DNA from: Limnohabitans curvus
GTDB lineage: Bacteria; Pseudomonadota; Gammaproteobacteria; Burkholderiales; Burkholderiaceae_C
Reading direction: 5' to 3'
Length of the DNA: 64,000 nucleotides
NCBI RefSeq assembly: GCF_003063475.1
Contig: NZ_NESP01000001.1
Span: 1,736,001-1,800,000, forward strand
The position numbers and the translations under genes are program-made. The notes below the pieces were generated by a model, which saw only the letters and a list, made by a program, of their open reading frames with translations, did not search any database and was not told where the DNA came from. This document shows positions 8,174-16,871 of the stretch, piece after piece. The number at the start of each line of letters is the position of its first letter. Within the stretch, counting starts at the first letter, position 1.

Positions 8174-8961
8174 GATTTAAAAAGCTCCTCGACCACAAAC
8201 ATCACATCACGTGCGAGTGGTACCAAGTGTTGACCGTTGTCCACGCGCACGGTGGTGCCGGTGATGCTGGCGTTGCCCGCCAAAAACACCACGCTGTTGG
8301 CCACGTCGGCAGGGTTGATGGGTTGGCGTAGCAAGTTGGCTTGCGCGGCACGGTTGAAGTTGTCTTGGGTTTGTGGCCCGCTCAGGTACATCAGGCCAGG
8401 GGCCACAGCGTTCACGCGCAAGGTGGGCGCGAGCGACTGGGCTTGCAAGCTGACCGCGCGCTCCAGTGCAAGCTTGGACAACGTGTACGAAAAATAATCG
8501 GGGTTGAGGTTGAACACTTTTTGGTCCAACACGTGAATGACGCTGGGTTTGGCGTGTCCGTTGAATGTGCCTTCGTTGGCGTGCAACGCCGCCAGCCACT
8601 TCCCAAAGCGCATGGGCGCCATCAGGTTGACCTTGATTTGCGCCAAGGCCTGTGCCTCGTCAAAGTCGGCGCCTTCATCCGGCACAAACAACGACGCGTT
8701 GTTCACCACGCACTGCAGCGCTGTGCCGGTGATGGCCACGGTGGTGTCAAAAATGCTTTGGCAGCTGGCTTCGTCTTCTAAGTCGCCTTGCACGGTCAAG
8801 GCGTCTACGCCCAAGGTGCGTAGCTCGACACACAGGGCATGGGCCTCGGCGTCTGAGCGGTTGTAATGGCAGGCCACATTCCACCCCGCACGTGCAAAGG
8901 CGAGGCCGATTTCGCGGCCTAAGCGAACGCTGCCGCCAGTGATGAGTGCCCAAGAGCGCAT
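8170..8961 (-). CDS. SDR oxidoreductase, pteridine reductase-like
   Basis: A 263-residue short-chain dehydrogenase. The cofactor loop reads ALITGGSVRLGREIG; the TGxxxRxG pattern with Arg is typical of pteridine reductase 1 / FolM rather than of classical SDRs (TGxxxGxG). Other landmarks are VVNNASLF and the catalytic YTLSK near residue 165. Coupling to two folB genes supports a role in reducing dihydropterins or dihydrofolate with NADPH. An upstream in-frame ATG at 9030 would add 23 residues without signal or domain features, and it would overlap the divergent gene, so I used 8961. Confidence 0.8.
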   Translation of the reverse strand: MRSWALITGGSVRLGREIGLAFARAGWNVACHYNRSDAEAHALCVELRTLGVDALTVQGDLEDEASCQSIFDTTVAITGTALQCVVNNASLFVPDEGADFDEAQALAQIKVNLMAPMRFGKWLAALHANEGTFNGHAKPSVIHVLDQKVFNLNPDYFSYTLSKLALERAVSLQAQSLAPTLRVNAVAPGLMYLSGPQTQDNFNRAAQANLLRQPINPADVANSVVFLAGNASITGTTVRVDNGQHLVPLARDVMFVVEELFKS

Positions 8962-9029
8962 GGTGTGAGGTGCCTGTGGTGGAAGTGAGGTGTGGAAGCC
9001 GGTGTGGGTCGAGTTACGATCTGCACCCA

Positions 9030-10226
9030 ATGACGATCCCCCAATTATCCAACGACCCGGGCCAACAGGCTTTGTACACCCTGATTCAGCGCAGTATTGC
9101 CAATGCGGGCGGCTGGCTGGGCTTTGACCGTTTCATGGCTCTGGCCCTGTACGCCCCCGGCATGGGCTATTACGCCAACAGTCTGCGTAAATTTGGCCTC
9201 ACGCCGGAGAGTGGCAGCGACTTTGCCACCGCGCCCGAAATGTCCAAGCACTTTGGGCGCACGCTGGCCCACCAAGTGGCCGAAGCCTTGCAAGTCACGG
9301 GCACCGACGAGGTGTGGGAATTTGGCGCTGGTTCTGGCGCCTTGGCCCTGCAGCTGCTGGATAACTTGGGTGATCGCGTGAAGCGCTACACCATCGTTGA
9401 TTTGTCGGGCAGCTTGCGCGCGCGCCAACAAGACACCCTCAAAGCCCATGCGCACAAAGTGCAATGGGTTGATGCGCTGCCCGAGCAACTGAGCGGCGTG
9501 GTGGTGGGCAACGAGGTGCTAGACGCCATGCCCGTGCAACTGCTGGTACGCAAGAGCGGTGTATGGCACGAGCGTGGCGTGGTGTGGAACGCAGACGCGT
9601 TGAGCCAGCGCCAAGCGGGCGTGTCCCCGTCGGACAGCGAAGCTTCTGCGAACGCGGCCAGCGCTTCGCCGTTGCAATGGGAAGACCGTGTGACCGATTT
9701 GCGTCCACCCATGGAAGTGCCAGGCGAGCACGATTACTTGACCGAAATTCACAGCCAAGCCGAGGCCTTTGTGGCCACCTTGGCCGACCGTTTCAAAGCG
9801 GGCGAAGCAGCGACAGGCAAGGGCGGCGCAGCATTCCTCATCGACTACGGATTCCCCGAGGGCGAATACTTCCACCCCCAACGCAGCATGGGCACACTGA
9901 TGTGCCACCAGTTTCACAAGTCAGACACAGACCCATTGGTGGATGTGGGCCGCAAAGACATCACCGCGCACGTGAACTTCACGGGCGTGGCGCTGGCTGC
10001 ACAAGACGCCGGTTTGAATGTGTTGGGCTATACCAGTCAAGCCCACTTCCTCATCAACTGTGGCTTGCTGCCTCCGTTAGTGGATGCGCCGCTGGACGAA
10101 AAGAGCATGGCCCAAAAACTCATCACCGAGCACGAAATGGGCGAGCTGTTCAAAGTGGTGGCCTTGGGCACCACCGAGTGGGAGCCCATGGGCTTTGCGC
10201 AAGGTGACCGCACCTACGCGCTGTAA
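9030..10226 (+). CDS. Class I SAM-dependent methyltransferase, MidA/NDUFAF7 family
   Basis: A 398-residue protein of the DUF185 family (PF02636), related to mitochondrial NDUFAF7/MidA, which methylates an arginine of a complex I subunit. Characteristic stretches are the N-terminal GGWLGFDRFMALALYAPGMGYYAN, the SAM-binding loop EFGAGSGALALQLL (near residue 100), VVGNEVLDAMPVQL, and AAFLIDYGFPEGEYFHPQR. The ATG at 9030 matches the family start; an earlier in-frame ATG would add 28 unlikely residues. It is divergent from the SDR gene with 68 bp between starts. The bacterial substrate is unknown. Confidence 0.88.
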   Translation: MTIPQLSNDPGQQALYTLIQRSIANAGGWLGFDRFMALALYAPGMGYYANSLRKFGLTPESGSDFATAPEMSKHFGRTLAHQVAEALQVTGTDEVWEFGAGSGALALQLLDNLGDRVKRYTIVDLSGSLRARQQDTLKAHAHKVQWVDALPEQLSGVVVGNEVLDAMPVQLLVRKSGVWHERGVVWNADALSQRQAGVSPSDSEASANAASASPLQWEDRVTDLRPPMEVPGEHDYLTEIHSQAEAFVATLADRFKAGEAATGKGGAAFLIDYGFPEGEYFHPQRSMGTLMCHQFHKSDTDPLVDVGRKDITAHVNFTGVALAAQDAGLNVLGYTSQAHFLINCGLLPPLVDAPLDEKSMAQKLITEHEMGELFKVVALGTTEWEPMGFAQGDRTYAL

Positions 10227-10235
10227 GTTGCCGAC

Positions 10236-10430
10236 ATGACCCGCTGGCTGATCGTTGTTTTCTTGGCGTTGTTGCTGATCAACGCTGTCACGCCTTGGCT
10301 GCAAAAGCTGGGCTTTGGGCGCTTGCCTGGGGATATTCGGTTCAAGCTTTTTGGGCGCGAGATATTTATTCCTCTTGCGTCTACTGTCATCCTCAGCCTT
10401 GTATGTGCTGGGATTTCTAAGGTTTTGTAG
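10236..10430 (+). CDS. DUF2905 small membrane protein
   Basis: A 64-residue protein with two hydrophobic helices (residues 4-22 and 45-62) separated by LQKLGFGRLPGDIRFKLFGREIFIPL. The GRLPGDI segment is the hallmark of DUF2905. Function is unknown in the family. It follows the MidA-like gene by 9 bp and is probably co-transcribed with it. Confidence 0.88.
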   Translation: MTRWLIVVFLALLLINAVTPWLQKLGFGRLPGDIRFKLFGREIFIPLASTVILSLVCAGISKVL

Positions 10431-10450
10431 CGGGTTAACTCCCCTTCGAT

Positions 10451-10537
10451 GTCAAGCGGTGTGGGGTGTACCTGCTCTGCTCCGCCGTCGCTTCGCGCCT
10501 AATGTCGCTGCCGCAGGCACACCCCACACCGCTTGAC
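10451..10537. repeat. Long hairpin 3 (24-bp stem, 39-nt loop)
   Basis: Arms 10451-10474 (GTCAAGCGGTGTGGGGTGTA, then CCTG) and 10514-10537 are reverse complements with one mismatch. The loop is 10475-10513. Like the pair at 6.2-6.5 kb it lies between convergent genes and has no U tract. Its sequence is unrelated to those stems. Confidence 0.85.
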
Positions 10538-10553
10538 GCGCGAGTCGGTTGGT

Positions 10554-11780
10554 TTAGACAGAAAGCGCAGCAGAAATAGCCGCCAACCGCGCCGCATCCA
10601 ACCGCGCCCCCACAGCCGGCCCTTTGAGACCTTCTTGCAAAGCCAGCGCGCTGACAGATGCGCTGTCCACCGACTGAGCCGCTTTCAACAACAACGCCAA
10701 GCGAGGCCCTTGCGCATAAGCCTCATCCTCTTTACCCAATCGCCCACGCGCATCACATTCACAGGCCTGCAAAGCCAATAAAAACCGTTCCGGCCTACGC
10801 AGCGCATCGCAACGCACCAGCAAGCGCAATACCGCCTCTGCACCAAAGCCCAAGCTTTGATGGATGTTGCCGTGTTCACGCGCCACCAGCTCAGCCAGTT
10901 CTTTGCATTCCACGGGTACGCGCCAACGGGTGCATAACGCACGGGTGAGTTTTTCGCTGCGCTGTTCGTGGCCAATGTGGCGCGGCAGCACATCGGCGGG
11001 GGTGGTGCCTTTGCCGAGGTCGTGGCACAGGCAGGCAAACCGCACCTCCAGCGAGGTGTTCATTCGGGCAGAAGCGTCCAGCACCATCTCAAGGTGAATG
11101 CCGGTGTCAATTTCAGGGTGGTATTCGGCGCGTTGCGGCACGCCGTAGAGCTTGCCGACTTCGGGCAGCAGGCGTTGCAAGGCGCCGCATTCGCGCAGCA
11201 CTTGCAACATGCGTGACGGTTTGGCGCCCATCAGGCCGCGTGACAGCTCTTGCCACACGCGCTCGCTGACCAAGGCGTCGACTTCGCCGTCACTCACCAT
11301 GTCGCGCATGAGCGCCATGGTTTCAGTAGCCACGGTGAAGTCGGGGAAGCGTGCGGCAAAGCGGGCCAGGCGCAGGATGCGCACGGGGTCTTCGCGGAAG
11401 GCGTCGGTCACGTGGCGCAGCACTTTGGCGGCGATGTCGCGCTCGCCGCCGTAGGGGTCGGTGCGTTGGCCGTGTTCGTCTTGGGCGATGGCGTTGATGG
11501 TCAGGTCACGTCGGGCCAGGTCTTCTTCTAGCGTCACGTCGGGTGATGCATGCACGGCAAAGCCGTGATAGCCGCGTGCGGTTTTGCGTTCGGTGCGGGC
11601 GAGGGCGTATTCCTCGTGCGTGTTGGGGTGCAAGAACACCGGAAAGTCACGGCCCACGGGTTGGTAGCCTTGCGCCACCAGCGCCTCGGGCGTGCCGCCC
11701 ACCACCACCCAGTCGCGGTCTGATCCTGCGTGGCCCATCAGGGCATCGCGCACGGCACCGCCGACCAAGTAGGTTTTCAT
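10554..11780 (-). CDS. cca: CCA tRNA nucleotidyltransferase, multifunctional
   Basis: Adds or repairs the 3' CCA of tRNA using CTP and ATP. The 408-residue product begins MKTYLVGGAVRDALMG (the GG motif of class II nucleotidyltransferases), followed by the VGGTPEAL region, RRDLTINAIAQDE and the HD-domain motif CHDLGKGTTP near residue 250. This gives the long multifunctional form with phosphatase/phosphodiesterase domain. The start codon overlaps the stop of the upstream NDUFA9-like gene by one base, indicating translational coupling. Confidence 0.95.
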   Translation of the reverse strand: MKTYLVGGAVRDALMGHAGSDRDWVVVGGTPEALVAQGYQPVGRDFPVFLHPNTHEEYALARTERKTARGYHGFAVHASPDVTLEEDLARRDLTINAIAQDEHGQRTDPYGGERDIAAKVLRHVTDAFREDPVRILRLARFAARFPDFTVATETMALMRDMVSDGEVDALVSERVWQELSRGLMGAKPSRMLQVLRECGALQRLLPEVGKLYGVPQRAEYHPEIDTGIHLEMVLDASARMNTSLEVRFACLCHDLGKGTTPADVLPRHIGHEQRSEKLTRALCTRWRVPVECKELAELVAREHGNIHQSLGFGAEAVLRLLVRCDALRRPERFLLALQACECDARGRLGKEDEAYAQGPRLALLLKAAQSVDSASVSALALQEGLKGPAVGARLDAARLAAISAALSV

Positions 11781-12694
11781 CAATGACCCGCCACAAACAA
11801 CCGTTTGATCGACTTGGGTTCCGCAATGCCCAAGGCATGCAAACCTTGCGCATGTCCGCTGGCGATGTTGTTGACCTTCATCGAGTCGAGGTTGTCTCGG
11901 CTCATCAGCGGTTTGCCCGGCGCCCACTCCATGAGCAGCGCTTGCAACCAACCCATGGCGTAAGGCAGCGAGATGACGGGGCGTTGCTTGCCCACCCAGT
12001 GGCCAGCCAGTTGCACCAGTTCGGTCAGCGTCAAGATGTCGGGGCCGCACAGCTCAAACACTTGGCCTTCGGTGCTCGATGTGTTCACGCAATGCACGAT
12101 GGCCTGCGCCACGTCATGCACCCACACGGGCTGAAAGCGCGTGTGTGCGCCCGCCAGTGGCATGACTGGAAATACTTTTTGCAACTTGGCAAACAGATTG
12201 ATGAACTGGTCGTCTTTGCCAAAGATGACGCTGGGGCGCAGCAGCGTTAAGCCCAGCGGCGCTTTTTCGGCTGCCGATAACAGCGCCAATTCACCGCGCG
12301 CTTTGCTGCGTTGGTACATCGATGGACCGTGCACATCCGCGCCCAAAGCACTCACATGAATCAGCCGCGTGACGTTTTCGGCATGACAGGCGCGCGCCAA
12401 ATTGGTAGGCAAAGTGACATGGGCATGCGTGAATTCTTCTTCTGTACCGTGCAGGATGGCGATGAGGTTGATCACCACATCATGGCCATGCACCAAGGCT
12501 TGCAGCTGTTTGGCGTCGTGCACATCGGCTTGCACCACGGACACGCCAGGCATCATTTGGATATGACGCGCAGGCAGGCGGCGCGTCGGGACGGTAATTT
12601 GGTGGTGTTGCAGACTCAAGCGTGAGCACACATGACGGCCCACAAAGCCGCTGCCGCCCAGCACCAAAATTTTCTTGACTGTGGTTTGTTGCAT
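11780..12694 (-). CDS. Complex I NDUFA9-like NAD(P)-binding protein
   Basis: A 304-residue atypical SDR with the cofactor motif LVLGGSGFVGRHVC at residues 11-24 and ISLPYAMGW in the C-terminal part. It lacks a clear catalytic YxxxK, as expected of the NDUFA9-like (SDR_a5) group. Bacterial members are often annotated as complex I NDUFA9 subunit family proteins; their activity is unproven. It is the upstream partner of cca in a two-gene operon. Its start is 48 bp from the divergent sialidase-like gene. Confidence 0.82.
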   Translation of the reverse strand: MQQTTVKKILVLGGSGFVGRHVCSRLSLQHHQITVPTRRLPARHIQMMPGVSVVQADVHDAKQLQALVHGHDVVINLIAILHGTEEEFTHAHVTLPTNLARACHAENVTRLIHVSALGADVHGPSMYQRSKARGELALLSAAEKAPLGLTLLRPSVIFGKDDQFINLFAKLQKVFPVMPLAGAHTRFQPVWVHDVAQAIVHCVNTSSTEGQVFELCGPDILTLTELVQLAGHWVGKQRPVISLPYAMGWLQALLMEWAPGKPLMSRDNLDSMKVNNIASGHAQGLHALGIAEPKSIKRLFVAGH

Positions 12695-12742
12695 GTTTGA
12701 ACTGTAGTGCGAATGAAAAACCTGAGTGGTTAGAATTTTTGC

Positions 12743-13948
12743 ATGAAGACACCCACACGCCTTGGCCTTGTATTGCTGCTTGCTGTGGCCTTGGGCGATG
12801 CCGCTTTGCGCGTGTCATCGCCATCCGGTGTGATGCCTGTGGCGGTGGTTCCCCATGCCGCCACCGAACTTCAAGCCTGCGCCGACTACCGTGTGGTGCG
12901 CGAAGGTCTTATCCCCATGCCCGAAGGGGTGCCTGCGGCACATGCCAGTAGTTTGGTGGCGTTTCCCGAAACACACCCGTTGCACGCGCAAAAAGTAGTG
13001 GCTGCTTTTTGGTTTGCAGGCACCCGCGAGAGCGGCGCCGATGTGCAAATTGCGTCGTCTACTTTTGACCAAGCGCGTCAAGCTTGGGACGCGCCGCAGT
13101 GGGTGGTGAACCGTCACACTGTGGGCAAGGACTTGGGCATTCAAATTCGCCGCATTGGCAACCCTGTGGCTTGGGCTGATGCACGAGGCCGCTTGCACTT
13201 GTTTGTGGTGGCCACGGGCTTGGGTGGTTGGGCCGCCTCGCGTGTGGTGCATTTGATCGAGCAGGCACCCATGCAGTTCAAGGTGGTGCGCACCTTGCCG
13301 CTCACGGCCTTGGTGCCCGCGTTCAATACCAGTTCGTTGGTGCGTGCGGTGCCCCTGCCTTTGCGCGATGGCGGTGCGGTGTTGCCTTTGTATTTTGAAA
13401 TTGGCATCAAGTACGGCGTGGCCGTGCGTTTGAGTGCGGAGGGGGAGATGCAAAGCATCACCCGCATCACCCAGCGCCGCGACGTGTTGCAGCCCACCTT
13501 GGTGGCGCATTCGCCCACGCATTGGTCGGCCTTCATGCGTGACTACAGCCCCACTGAAATGGTGGCCCATTCTGAAACCTTGGATGCGGGTGCGCATTGG
13601 CAAGACGTGGGCAATTTGTCGCTGTCGAACCCCGGCGCCTCCATTGCCGCTTTGCGTCTGTCGTCGGGTGGCTTGATGCTGGCGCATAACCCTGCTGGAC
13701 GTGGCCGTGAGGTGTTGTTGCTCAGCACTTCAGCCAACCAGCCGCTGTCGTGGACCACGCGCACCTTGATTGACGGTGTGAAAGCAGACGAATACTCGTA
13801 CCCCACGTTGGTTGAAGTGGCGCAGGGCTCGACGCTTCATGGCCTCCCGCCTGATGTGTGGCTGAGCTACACCCACATGCGCAAGGCCATTGCCTTCAAG
13901 CAGCTGCGGTCCAATTGTTCTGCCCGCCTCGCAAGGAGCCAACCATGA
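12743..13948 (+). CDS. Exo-alpha-sialidase-like (BNR/Asp-box) protein
   Basis: A 401-residue protein with an N-terminal hydrophobic segment (TRLGLVLLLAVALGDAALRV) that could be a signal peptide or anchor. The body resembles sialidase-family beta-propellers: it has an Asp-box near residue 280 (TLDAGAHW), repeated aromatic-rich blades, LVAFPETHPLHAQ and DVWLSYTHMRKAIAFKQ. Such proteins are periplasmic or secreted glycan-related proteins, but true sialidase activity is not shown by the sequence. Its last codon overlaps the start of a small membrane protein gene, so the two are coupled. Confidence 0.68.
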   Translation: MKTPTRLGLVLLLAVALGDAALRVSSPSGVMPVAVVPHAATELQACADYRVVREGLIPMPEGVPAAHASSLVAFPETHPLHAQKVVAAFWFAGTRESGADVQIASSTFDQARQAWDAPQWVVNRHTVGKDLGIQIRRIGNPVAWADARGRLHLFVVATGLGGWAASRVVHLIEQAPMQFKVVRTLPLTALVPAFNTSSLVRAVPLPLRDGGAVLPLYFEIGIKYGVAVRLSAEGEMQSITRITQRRDVLQPTLVAHSPTHWSAFMRDYSPTEMVAHSETLDAGAHWQDVGNLSLSNPGASIAALRLSSGGLMLAHNPAGRGREVLLLSTSANQPLSWTTRTLIDGVKADEYSYPTLVEVAQGSTLHGLPPDVWLSYTHMRKAIAFKQLRSNCSARLARSQP

Positions 13949-14568
13949 GCTGGACTGACATGACCCACGCCGTGCTGCCGCAAGCGGTGTTTTTGCCCTT
14001 GTGGGTGAAGTTGTCTTGGGCGTTGGTGGCCTCTGCCGTGGTGCTGCGTTTGACGTATGCCTGCAAGCCCACGCTCTGGCCTGCGGCTGTGGTGGCTGTG
14101 GTCATGCTGTTGCCGCGCACGGATGTGCTGTCTGGCTACTTGGCCTTGGCATTTCAAACGCCCAGCTTGGTGCTGGTGGCGTGGGCTTTGTGGTGTTGGG
14201 CAGATGTGCTTCAGCTGCGTGGGCCGGTGGTTACCACGCCCTTGCCCGTGGCGCTGCTTGGCGTGCTGTTGGGCTGGGCTTTGGTGTTGGACACCTTGAA
14301 TTATTGGCCCACGTTTTTTAACCCGCAGCTGTACGCGTTGGGGTTTGACGCGGCAGGCTTATGGGGGGTGTTGGCCACCGCTGCTGCTGTGCTGCTGTGG
14401 ACCGAGGTGCCGCGACGCTGGGTGTTGAGTGCCGTGGCTGTGCTGGCCGTCTATGTGTTGCTGCGCCTGCCCACTGGCAATGTGTGGGACGCCGTGCTGG
14501 ACCCCTTTGTTTGGCTGGCCTTGCATGTGCAGCTGTGGCGCACTTGGCGTGCGTCACGTGCGGTTTAA
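13945..14568 (+). CDS. Polytopic membrane protein, coupled to sialidase-like gene
   Basis: A 207-residue hydrophobic protein with about six predicted helices and no motif I recognise. The start at 13945 is chosen because AAGGAG lies 10 bp upstream and it overlaps the previous stop (ATGA). The stop overlaps the stop of the convergent glycosyltransferase gene by 4 bp. The neighbourhood (sialidase-like protein, GtrA-glycosyltransferase, GT9) suggests a role in envelope glycan handling; that is context only. Confidence 0.75.
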   Translation: MSWTDMTHAVLPQAVFLPLWVKLSWALVASAVVLRLTYACKPTLWPAAVVAVVMLLPRTDVLSGYLALAFQTPSLVLVAWALWCWADVLQLRGPVVTTPLPVALLGVLLGWALVLDTLNYWPTFFNPQLYALGFDAAGLWGVLATAAAVLLWTEVPRRWVLSAVAVLAVYVLLRLPTGNVWDAVLDPFVWLALHVQLWRTWRASRAV

Positions 14569-16871
14569 GGCTTTTTCACCAACAGGTATTCACGCCAAAA
14601 CATCACACGCTCTGGTGTTTGCAAACTCTTGAGGTTGATTTCACCTGCAGGGTGGCGGCCACGCAGGCCAATGCGCTGCGCCAAAATTTGGCAATTGGCT
14701 TTTTCGCAATCTGGCGCCGCATCATTCCAGTAGCGGTGTACCACCACCGCATCAAAGCTTTTCAGGCGTTGGGCGATGTCTGCGTCTTCGTTGGGTTCAT
14801 GGTCCATGTAGGGCGTGATCTTGCCCACGCCGGGAATCAAAAAGCGCCAACGCTCAAAGTCACCATTGAAGTTGCTGGGTGTCGCCAGCTTCGCCTCCTG
14901 CACTTGGGCCACCACCTCGGCAGAGTAGGTGTTGGCGGTGGTGTGCAACGGCGCACTGAGCATGCCAAACCATGCAAACAGGCTGAGCACCAAGCCGAAC
15001 AACCAAATCCAACTGGCTTGCAAAGTTTGCGTGTTGGCGCGTGAGAACAAGGTGCCAAACAAGCGCAGCAAGGCCAGCACCTGCAAAGCCAGAATGAGCA
15101 ACAGACCCAAGCGTCCCCACAGTGGGTACAGGTCAATGCGCCAACCGGCCCACAAGAACAGGCCCAAGAAACCCAGTCCCAGCAAACTGAACACTGTGCC
15201 CAAACCCATGGCGGTGCGCTGCGCCCACTGCGGCAAGCGCCACAGCCAGATGGCGCACAGCACGCTCATCACGGGCATGAGGGGGATCAGGTAACGTGCC
15301 GAACGCTGGCTGGGCACCATGAAGAACACGCTCAGCAACAACACATAAATCCACAGCACCGCTTGCGGTTGCACCACGCCGCTCAAGCGTGCGCGCCAAG
15401 CGGGGCGCATTTGGAACAGGCCCCATATGGCCACACCCATGATGAGCGGCCCAAGCATGGCGCCGTTTTGCAACAACCCTAGGGCCTGTACCCAAACGCT
15501 AAAGCCGCCGACAAAGGCCGTGCGTAAATAGCTGGGGCCGCCAGCACTGACTTTGCCCCAGTTCTCACCCACCACAAACTCGCGCCACACGCCCATGGGG
15601 TCGGGGTCCACCACAAACCACAAGGCAAACAAGCCCAATGCAAACGCGGTGCTCAGCGCCACGCGCAAAAACCATGCACGCCAAGCCGTGTGGTTGAGCC
15701 AGCACAGACTGACGAACAGCGTGGCCGCCAGCGGGGCAATCAGCACAAACGATTTGTACAAAGCCACCATGCCCCAGCTGAGGCCTGCCACAGCAAACAG
15801 GCTGAGCGAAGGGTTGAAGTTGTCGCCTTGCCCGCCTTGGCTGCGCGCGCGCAGCACTTGGCACAGCAGCCACCAAAACGGCAGGTTCATCCAGAAAGTT
15901 TCAATCGCGCTGGTCAGGTAGGGGCGGCCATAGCGGTAGGTGCTGAAGCAGCCTAAGAAAATCAATCCCGCCATCAAGCCCAAGGTGTTGGCGTTGAGCA
16001 CTTTAGGGAACGGGGTTGGTTCGGTTTTGTGGCGCAGCCAGTCGGTCGCCAAGGCACGTGCCGCCCACACCACCAACGCGGTGTTGGCCACGGTGTAGAG
16101 CAAGCTGGGGATGCGCAGCCACAGTAATTTCCACTCAAGGCCCAGCCACGGCACGACCATGGCTTGCCAAAACAGCAGCGGGGGCTTGGTGTTGCGCATG
16201 TGGTCGAGCTCAGAGGCGAGTGGCAGCCATGCGCCGGTGGCGTGCGCTTGCAGCCAAGTTTTGAACGCAATGTGGGTGTAGACCAACTCGTCGCCGTTGC
16301 GCGGGATGTTTTCACCGCCCAGGTCAAACATATAAACCAACACGGCCAGCACCAACAAGCCGAACGTGATGCTTTGGTAGCGCTGGGTGCGTTCGTCGTC
16401 CGACACTTCGCGTGGGTTACCTTTGAAGGTCCACCAGTCGTTGGCAAAGTAGTTGATGACGCTGGCCAACACAATGGCCAGCACGTTGCCCAGCAAGTAA
16501 TGCACATGTTGGGCGAGCCACAGTGTCAAGATGTATTGCACGCTGGTGCCCAACCACGAGGCCAACCCGTAACGCACAAACTGCGTGCCGATGCCGCCAT
16601 GAAACTCGGCGTGGCGATCACGCCATGTCCACAAACGGTTCCATGCAAAGTTGTTGACGGTGGCCAGAAAAATCGCGATGGCCAAGGAGGCATACAAGCG
16701 CTGCTCGCCCGAGGTGATGGACGCCAATAAAAACTCTTGGCACACATACAACACCGCCAAATTCACCACCGTGCCGCTGGCCCCAACCAAGCCAAATTTG
16801 ATGTAGCGCCAACGCGTCAATAAGGTTTGCGCGAAGGAGGTGTTGGGCTCGACGGAGGTGTGTGTGGTCAT
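14565..16871 (-). CDS. GtrA-glycosyltransferase family 39 fusion
   Basis: A 768-residue inner-membrane protein. Residues about 20-150 are a complete GtrA domain with YIKFGLVGASGTVVNLAVLY and NYFANDWWTFKGN. Residues about 170-768 are a GT-C glycosyltransferase of the ArnT/PMT (GT39) type, with the acidic first periplasmic loop GDELVYTHIAFKTW, about ten helices, and a C-terminal soluble domain. GT39 enzymes transfer sugars from polyprenyl phosphates. Fusing the presumed flippase with the transferase is unusual and suggests direct substrate hand-over. The gene starts directly after the stop of the GT9 gene. It could use the polyprenyl-arabinose made by the operon at 2.2-6.1 kb; this is inference. 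Confidence 0.82.
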   Translation of the reverse strand: MTTHTSVEPNTSFAQTLLTRWRYIKFGLVGASGTVVNLAVLYVCQEFLLASITSGEQRLYASLAIAIFLATVNNFAWNRLWTWRDRHAEFHGGIGTQFVRYGLASWLGTSVQYILTLWLAQHVHYLLGNVLAIVLASVINYFANDWWTFKGNPREVSDDERTQRYQSITFGLLVLAVLVYMFDLGGENIPRNGDELVYTHIAFKTWLQAHATGAWLPLASELDHMRNTKPPLLFWQAMVVPWLGLEWKLLWLRIPSLLYTVANTALVVWAARALATDWLRHKTEPTPFPKVLNANTLGLMAGLIFLGCFSTYRYGRPYLTSAIETFWMNLPFWWLLCQVLRARSQGGQGDNFNPSLSLFAVAGLSWGMVALYKSFVLIAPLAATLFVSLCWLNHTAWRAWFLRVALSTAFALGLFALWFVVDPDPMGVWREFVVGENWGKVSAGGPSYLRTAFVGGFSVWVQALGLLQNGAMLGPLIMGVAIWGLFQMRPAWRARLSGVVQPQAVLWIYVLLLSVFFMVPSQRSARYLIPLMPVMSVLCAIWLWRLPQWAQRTAMGLGTVFSLLGLGFLGLFLWAGWRIDLYPLWGRLGLLLILALQVLALLRLFGTLFSRANTQTLQASWIWLFGLVLSLFAWFGMLSAPLHTTANTYSAEVVAQVQEAKLATPSNFNGDFERWRFLIPGVGKITPYMDHEPNEDADIAQRLKSFDAVVVHRYWNDAAPDCEKANCQILAQRIGLRGRHPAGEINLKSLQTPERVMFWREYLLVKKP

